From Acidobacteriota bacterium (GTDB lineage: Bacteria > Acidobacteriota > Terriglobia > Terriglobales > Acidobacteriaceae): a stretch of DNA of 18,942 bases. Numbering within the stretch: the first letter of the stretch is position 1; each line of letters opens with the position of its first letter. The position numbers were made by a program, and so were the translations under genes. Below are positions 14,886 to 18,942 of this stretch, in pieces. Location: assembly GCA_021841795.1 (NCBI GenBank), contig JAKCDN010000012.1, forward strand, positions 1 to 18,942, given 5' to 3'. Below the pieces are notes generated by a model. That model was not told the origin of the DNA. It saw only the letters and a list, made by a program, of their open reading frames with translations, and did no database searches.

Positions 14886-16607
14886 CTAACACGGGGAAGC
14901 GACGTGCTCGTAGGGGACGTACTCGGGCTCCCAGACGTAGGCGTCGATGCGGTCATCGAGATCGGGCACGGGGACGGCGACGCCATCGGCGATGGCCTGA
15001 CGGCCGACGGCCTGGGCGACGACGCGGCTGACTTTGCGGGAGTCGGCGATGGGCGGCAGCAGAGGCGCGCCGGAATCGGCGCGGGCGGGAGAGAGCGAGG
15101 CCAGCGCCCTGGCGGCGGCCATGATCATGCCGTCGGTGACGCGCGCGGCGCGGGCGACGAGGATGCCGAGGGCCAGGCCGGGAAAGATATAGGAATTGTT
15201 GACCTGGGCGATGCGGACGGAGCTGCCGCCGAAGTCGACGGGAGCGAAGGGACTGCCGGTGCCTACCAGGGCGCGGCCGTCGGTCCAGCAGAGGAGATCA
15301 GCGGGTGCGGCCTCAGACCTTGAGGTTGGATTGGAGAGGGGAAAGATGACGGGCCTTGGGGTGTGGCGCGCCATCTCGCGCACGACCTCCTCAGTAAAAG
15401 CGCCGGCCTGGGCGCTGGTGCCGACCAGCACGGTGATGCCGGCATTGCGGACCACATCGAGGAGCGAGATGGGGGCGGAGCCGGAGGCCGAGAGCTGCCA
15501 TCCGTCCAGATCGTGACGGCGGCGCACAAAGGGGAGTTGCGAGGGACGGATGCCCTCGACGCCCTCGACCAGGAGGCCGTAGCGGTTGAAGGCGTAGATG
15601 CGCCGGCGGGCCTGATCGGCGGTGAGGCCCTGCTCGATCATGGCGGAGACGAGGAGATCGGCGATGCCTGTGCCGGCCGAGCCGGAACCGAACATGGCGA
15701 TGGTCTGGTCGCGCAGGGGGATGGCGGTGGCGTTGACGGCGGCAAGCAGGGTGGCGGTGGTCACGGCGGCGGTTCCCTGAATGTCGTCGTTGAAGGTGCA
15801 GAGGCGATTGCGGTAGCGCTCGAGGAGGCGGGTGGCGTTGGTTCCGGCGAAGTCCTCCCATTGCAGCAGAATGTGGGGCCAGCGGCGCTCGACGGCGGCG
15901 ACAAAGGCCTCAACGAAATCGTCGTACTCCTGGCCGCGAATGCGCTTGTGCTCCCAGCCGATGTAGATGGGATCGCGCAGGAGCGCCTCGTTGTCAGTGC
16001 CCACATCGAGCAGCACGGGCAGGCAGTGCTCGGGAGGGATGCCGCCGAGGGCGGTATAGAGGGCGAGCTTGCCGATGGGGATTCCCATGCCGCCGGTGCC
16101 CTGATCGCCGAGCCCGAGGATGCGCTCTCCGTCACTGACCACGATGCAACGCACGGCATCGTAGCGGGGATTGGCGAGGATGCGATCGAAGCGCGCCCGC
16201 TCGGGATAGCTCAAGTAGAGCCCGCGGGGCTTGCGCCAGATCTCAGAGAAGCGCTGACAGCCTTCGCCGACGGTGGGGGTGTAGACGATGGGGAGCAGCT
16301 CTTCGATATTGTGGGCGATGAGGGAGTAAAAGAGCGTCTCGTCGTTGTCCTGAAGGTCGCGCATGTTGCTGTATTTGCCGAAGCCGTTGGGGCGGCTGTC
16401 GAGGACGCGCTTGCGGCGCTCGCGCTGCCTTTCCAGGGTTCCGACGTGGGGCGGCAGGAGACCGTGGAGGCCGAAGGCGTCGCGCTCCTCCTCGGTAAAG
16501 GCAGTGCCCTTGTTGAGGCGAGGATTCATGAGCAGGTCAAAGCCGGACAGGCGGGTGCGAACCACGCGCTTTCCGGCGCGAAGAATGGAATCAAATTCGG
16601 CGCTCAC
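14886..16607 (-). CDS. maeA: NAD-type malic enzyme (oxaloacetate-decarboxylating malate dehydrogenase)
   Basis: This cytosolic enzyme oxidatively decarboxylates malate to pyruvate and CO2 with reduction of NAD(P), linking the TCA cycle to pyruvate. At 573 residues it matches the long MaeA/SfcA type (E. coli 565), not the phosphotransacetylase-fused MaeB type. Visible motifs are YTPTVGEGCQ with the catalytic Tyr109, VVSDGERILGLGDQGTGGMG, the metal-site region WEDFAGTNA and CTFNDDIQGTAAV, the dinucleotide loop FGSGSAGTGIAD near residue 306, and PLSNPTSRSEA. NAD rather than NADP preference is inferred from type. The start is GTG 16607, with AGGAG about 8 nt upstream. It follows the phosphoesterase gene by 43 bp on the same strand, so cotranscription is likely. 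Confidence 0.95.
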   Translation of the reverse strand: MSAEFDSILRAGKRVVRTRLSGFDLLMNPRLNKGTAFTEEERDAFGLHGLLPPHVGTLERQRERRKRVLDSRPNGFGKYSNMRDLQDNDETLFYSLIAHNIEELLPIVYTPTVGEGCQRFSEIWRKPRGLYLSYPERARFDRILANPRYDAVRCIVVSDGERILGLGDQGTGGMGIPIGKLALYTALGGIPPEHCLPVLLDVGTDNEALLRDPIYIGWEHKRIRGQEYDDFVEAFVAAVERRWPHILLQWEDFAGTNATRLLERYRNRLCTFNDDIQGTAAVTTATLLAAVNATAIPLRDQTIAMFGSGSAGTGIADLLVSAMIEQGLTADQARRRIYAFNRYGLLVEGVEGIRPSQLPFVRRRHDLDGWQLSASGSAPISLLDVVRNAGITVLVGTSAQAGAFTEEVVREMARHTPRPVIFPLSNPTSRSEAAPADLLCWTDGRALVGTGSPFAPVDFGGSSVRIAQVNNSYIFPGLALGILVARAARVTDGMIMAAARALASLSPARADSGAPLLPPIADSRKVSRVVAQAVGRQAIADGVAVPVPDLDDRIDAYVWEPEYVPYEHVASPC

Positions 16608-16650
16608 TGCGCTTTCTCCTGTGGAAGCTTGTTTATAGGATACGAGACGG

Positions 16651-17772
16651 CTAGGAAAAAGTCAGGACGACCATCTCAGGCGGTGCGCCGACGCGCATGG
16701 GCGGGCCCCAACTGCCGGCGCCGGTGGAGGTGTAGACCTGGAGCGCGCCGAAGCGGTGGAGTCCCGTGGTGAACTGGCCGTAGACCCTGCGGGTGATCCA
16801 GGTGAAGGGCAGGAACTGACCGCCGTGGGTGTGTCCGGAGAGCTGCAGGTCGAAGCCGGCCTGCGCGACCGCGGGCAGACGCGCGGGAGCGTGGTTGAGG
16901 AGGATGGCGGGCCGGGCGCGGTCGATCTTCATGGCGTCGAAGGCGGCCTTGATGCGCAACGGGGAGGATGCGGTGTGGTAGGAGAGGCCGGCCACCTGCA
17001 CGCCGTCCACATCGACCAGGGCGTCGCCGAGGACGCGGATGCCGACGGCAGAGAGCTCCTTCAGGTACTGGGAGGGATCGCCGAACTCCTCATGATTGCC
17101 GGTGGAGAAATAGACGCCGAGGGGCGGATGGAGCTGGGCGAGAGGCGCGACCTGGCGCTGGTGATCGCCGCGGGTGCCGTCGAAGACATCGCCGGGGAGA
17201 AAGACGATGTCGGGATTGAAGGCCGCGGCCGTGGCAACCAGGCGGCGGCAGAAACGCCGGCCTTGAATAGCGCCCAGGTGCAGGTCACTGAAGAGAACGG
17301 CGCGCCGGCCCTTCCAGGAAGCGGGAAGGTTGGGAATGGCAAGGGAGATGCGGCGGATGCGCAGGATGCGGGCGTTGAAGAAACCGTAGAGAGCAAGGAT
17401 GGCGGCGAAGCCGTAGAAGACGGCGGCAAGCAGGGGCCGCAGCGTGCCGGGATGCGCGGCGAGATGAGCGAGACAGAGGCCATACCAGACGGCCCAGAGC
17501 AGGAAGGTCATCCAGAAGAAGTAGTTGAGAAAGCCGAGCCAGACGGACGCAAGCCAGTAAAAGGCGCGGACGGGAAGGATCGAGAAGCGGAATGAGAGCA
17601 GCGATGCCGCGGCAAAGCTGAAGGCAAGGACCAGCATGACGGCGCGAAGGCCGTGGAGCGCGGCAGGAGCAAGGCCGGGCCAGAAGGCAATCCAGGTGGC
17701 AAGGATGAACTGGTGAGCAAGAAAGAGAATTCCCTGGATCAAACAGATTGCCAGCGCGGGCCAGGCCTTCAA
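16651..17772 (-). CDS. Membrane-anchored calcineurin-like metallophosphoesterase
   Basis: A 373-residue protein with four to five N-terminal membrane helices (about 5-30, 41-62, 70-105 and 112-137) and a C-terminal metallophosphoesterase domain of the YkuE/YaeI kind. The bimetal site is complete: Asp163 and His165 in FSDLHLG, Asp195 in PGDVFDG, Asn226-His227 in STGNHEE, a His in LNHAP, and His314 and His316 in SGHTHGGQF. Related proteins cleave UDP-2,3-diacylglucosamine or other phosphodiesters at the membrane; the substrate here is unknown. I start at TTG 17772 because AGGAAAGGAG ends 5 nt upstream, whereas ATG 17799 has no such site and would place that purine tract inside the gene. It is probably cotranscribed with maeA and is divergent from hemW. 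Confidence 0.9.
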   Translation of the reverse strand: MKAWPALAICLIQGILFLAHQFILATWIAFWPGLAPAALHGLRAVMLVLAFSFAAASLLSFRFSILPVRAFYWLASVWLGFLNYFFWMTFLLWAVWYGLCLAHLAAHPGTLRPLLAAVFYGFAAILALYGFFNARILRIRRISLAIPNLPASWKGRRAVLFSDLHLGAIQGRRFCRRLVATAAAFNPDIVFLPGDVFDGTRGDHQRQVAPLAQLHPPLGVYFSTGNHEEFGDPSQYLKELSAVGIRVLGDALVDVDGVQVAGLSYHTASSPLRIKAAFDAMKIDRARPAILLNHAPARLPAVAQAGFDLQLSGHTHGGQFLPFTWITRRVYGQFTTGLHRFGALQVYTSTGAGSWGPPMRVGAPPEMVVLTFS

Positions 17773-17777
17773 GCGAT

Positions 17778-17787
17778 CTCCTTTCCT
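17778..17787 (-). promoter_or_regulatory. Ribosome binding site deciding the TTG start of the phosphoesterase
   Basis: On the minus strand AGGAAAGGAG ends 5 nt before TTG 17772, an almost ideal Shine-Dalgarno. It moves the start nine codons downstream of ATG 17799. Confidence 0.7.
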
Positions 17788-17839
17788 CAATGATTGCATG
17801 AAGCAGCGGCGCGGCGGGGAGCGTGGATTGCAGACTCGT

Positions 17840-17852
17840 GAAAGAATCTTTC
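17840..17852. other. 13-bp palindrome GAAAGAATCTTTC before hemW
   Basis: The sequence reads the same on both strands except for its central base and ends directly before ATG 17854. It lies in the 81-bp gap between the divergent phosphoesterase and hemW starts. The loop is too small for a hairpin, so a protein-binding operator is possible; chance is also possible. Confidence 0.3.
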
Positions 17853-17853
17853 T

Positions 17854-18942
17854 ATGATGCGCTCCGCCGGCAACGCGCTTGGAATCTACGTTTCATTTCC
17901 GTTCTGCCGGTCGAAGTGCACCTATTGCAACTTTGCATCGGGCGTGTATCCGGCCACGCAACAGGCGGCCTACATGGACCGGGTGACGGCCGAGCTGAAG
18001 GGCGCGCGGGAGTGGGCTGCGAGCATGGGCGCGGAGCTGCCGAGGCGGGTGGACACGGTGTACCTGGGCGGAGGCACGCCGTCGCTGCTGGCAGCGGAGC
18101 GATTGACGGAGCTGTTCGCGGTGCTGCGGGGCGAGTTCGACGTGGATGCGGATGCGGAGATCACGGTGGAGTGCGCGCCGGGGCAACTGGGAGAGGCGAC
18201 GCTGGCCGCGATGGCGGAAGCGGGCGTGAACCGCGCGAGCCTGGGCGTGCAGTCGTTTGTGGACCGCGAGGCGCGCGAGAGCGGGCGGCTGCAGAGCCGC
18301 GCGGCGGTCGAGGAGGATCTGCGGCGGCTGCGGGCGGCAGGGATCGGGAATCTGAACGTGGATCTGATTGCGGGACTGGCCGGGCAGACCTACGCGTCGT
18401 GGGAAGAGTCGCTCGACGCGCTGGACGCCTCAGGGTGTCCGCATGCCAGCGTGTACATGCTGGAGGTGGACCTGGACTCGCGGCTGGGACGCGAGCTGCT
18501 GGAGGGCGGGACGCGCTACCGGGCCGGCCTGACACCGAGCGAGGATGCGACGGCGCGGATGTACGAGCGGGCCATCGAGCGGCTGGAGGCGGCGGGGCTG
18601 CGGCAATACGAGATCTCGAACTTTGCGCGGCCGGGATACGAGTCGCGGCACAATTTGCGCTACTGGCAGCGGCGGGCCTACCTGGGCGTGGGGCTGGATG
18701 CGTCGTCGATGCTTCGCGGCCGGAACGCGCGGCGCGGCAGGGATGACGAGAATCGTTTCGCGGCGTCTCCGCTGGAAGGACGGAAAGAACCGGGCACGGA
18801 GGACACCGTGCTGCGGGCAACGACAACGGACGACCTGGCGGCGTACCTGGCCGGTACGGGAGCGACGGAGACGGAATGGCTTGGCCCGGCGCGGCAGCAC
18901 GAGGAGGCGTGGTTCCTGGGGCTGCGCACGAATGCCGGCGTG
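17854..18942 (+). CDS. hemW: HemW, radical SAM heme chaperone (C-terminus outside window)
   Basis: The visible 363 codons run to the right edge. HemW is related to oxygen-independent coproporphyrinogen III oxidase HemN but binds and delivers heme. The radical-SAM cluster motif is Cys18, Cys22 and Cys25 in CRSKCTYCNF; the Phe where HemN has a fourth Cys marks HemW. VYLGGGTPSLL and LGVQSF bind SAM, and HNLRYW at 266-271 is the HemW heme-binding motif HNxxYW. After it, GLDASS replaces the GAGAHS common in the family, and a charged segment of about 30 residues (RGRDDENRF...) looks inserted. A stop at 17839 forces the start to ATG 17854 or 17857; the Shine-Dalgarno is weak. Divergent from the phosphoesterase. 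Confidence 0.92.
   Translation, partial: MMRSAGNALGIYVSFPFCRSKCTYCNFASGVYPATQQAAYMDRVTAELKGAREWAASMGAELPRRVDTVYLGGGTPSLLAAERLTELFAVLRGEFDVDADAEITVECAPGQLGEATLAAMAEAGVNRASLGVQSFVDREARESGRLQSRAAVEEDLRRLRAAGIGNLNVDLIAGLAGQTYASWEESLDALDASGCPHASVYMLEVDLDSRLGRELLEGGTRYRAGLTPSEDATARMYERAIERLEAAGLRQYEISNFARPGYESRHNLRYWQRRAYLGVGLDASSMLRGRNARRGRDDENRFAASPLEGRKEPGTEDTVLRATTTDDLAAYLAGTGATETEWLGPARQHEEAWFLGLRTNAGV

Noticed and set aside
15363..17595. Two plus-strand frames opposite maeA and the phosphoesterase
   Set aside because: Gly/Glu/Ala-rich antisense products without motifs. Both minus-strand genes have complete active sites.
1..18942. tRNA, rRNA, CRISPR arrays, insertion sequences
   Set aside because: Both strands were read for cloverleaf patterns, conserved rRNA blocks, regular spacer repeats and transposase motifs. 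None was seen.

Overview
The window is high-GC bacterial chromosome with compact genes on both strands. It most resembles Acidobacteriota, class Terriglobia. I infer this from gene style rather than a marker gene: a kinase-TolB/FlgO-like-TPR protein, a Tat-exported Gfo/Idh/MocA oxidoreductase, a solute:sodium symporter with a large polar loop, many GTG and TTG starts, and intergenic hairpins built around CTAAAG/CTTTAG cores. There is no rRNA, tRNA, CRISPR array, integrase or transposase.

Left part (1-5700, all minus strand). A membrane sensor with a PDZ-like domain, about nine membrane segments, a GAF domain and a PAS domain runs off the left edge. Its histidine kinase output is expected outside the window. 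After a 393-bp gap with REP-like repeats come three codirectional sugar-metabolism genes: a Tat-exported Gfo/Idh/MocA oxidoreductase, an aldo/keto reductase and an AraD-type L-ribulose-5-phosphate 4-epimerase. A strong hairpin separates the first two.

Middle part (5701-10552, plus strand). A gap of about 780 bp carries a row of three hairpins. It is followed by an ECF sigma factor, a small single-pass membrane protein overlapping it by ATGA, and a Spy/CpxP-like periplasmic protein. The order suggests a CnrYXH-like envelope or metal stress switch. A textbook intrinsic terminator closes the unit. Next come an SSS-family symporter and a 91-residue two-helix membrane protein that is probably co-translated with it.

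Right part (10581-18942). A secreted two-lobed aspartyl-protease-like protein with degenerate catalytic motifs (minus) is divergent from an 825-residue soluble Ser/Thr kinase with a TolB/FlgO-like region and TPRs (plus). The kinase converges on a probable minus-strand operon of a membrane-anchored metallophosphoesterase and NAD-type malic enzyme (maeA). The last gene is hemW (plus), cut by the right edge and divergent from the phosphoesterase.

The best candidate for a little-described system is the sigma / membrane protein / Spy-like trio. The degenerate aspartyl protease and the symporter with its mini-protein partner come next. All functions here are read from motifs; no database search was run.
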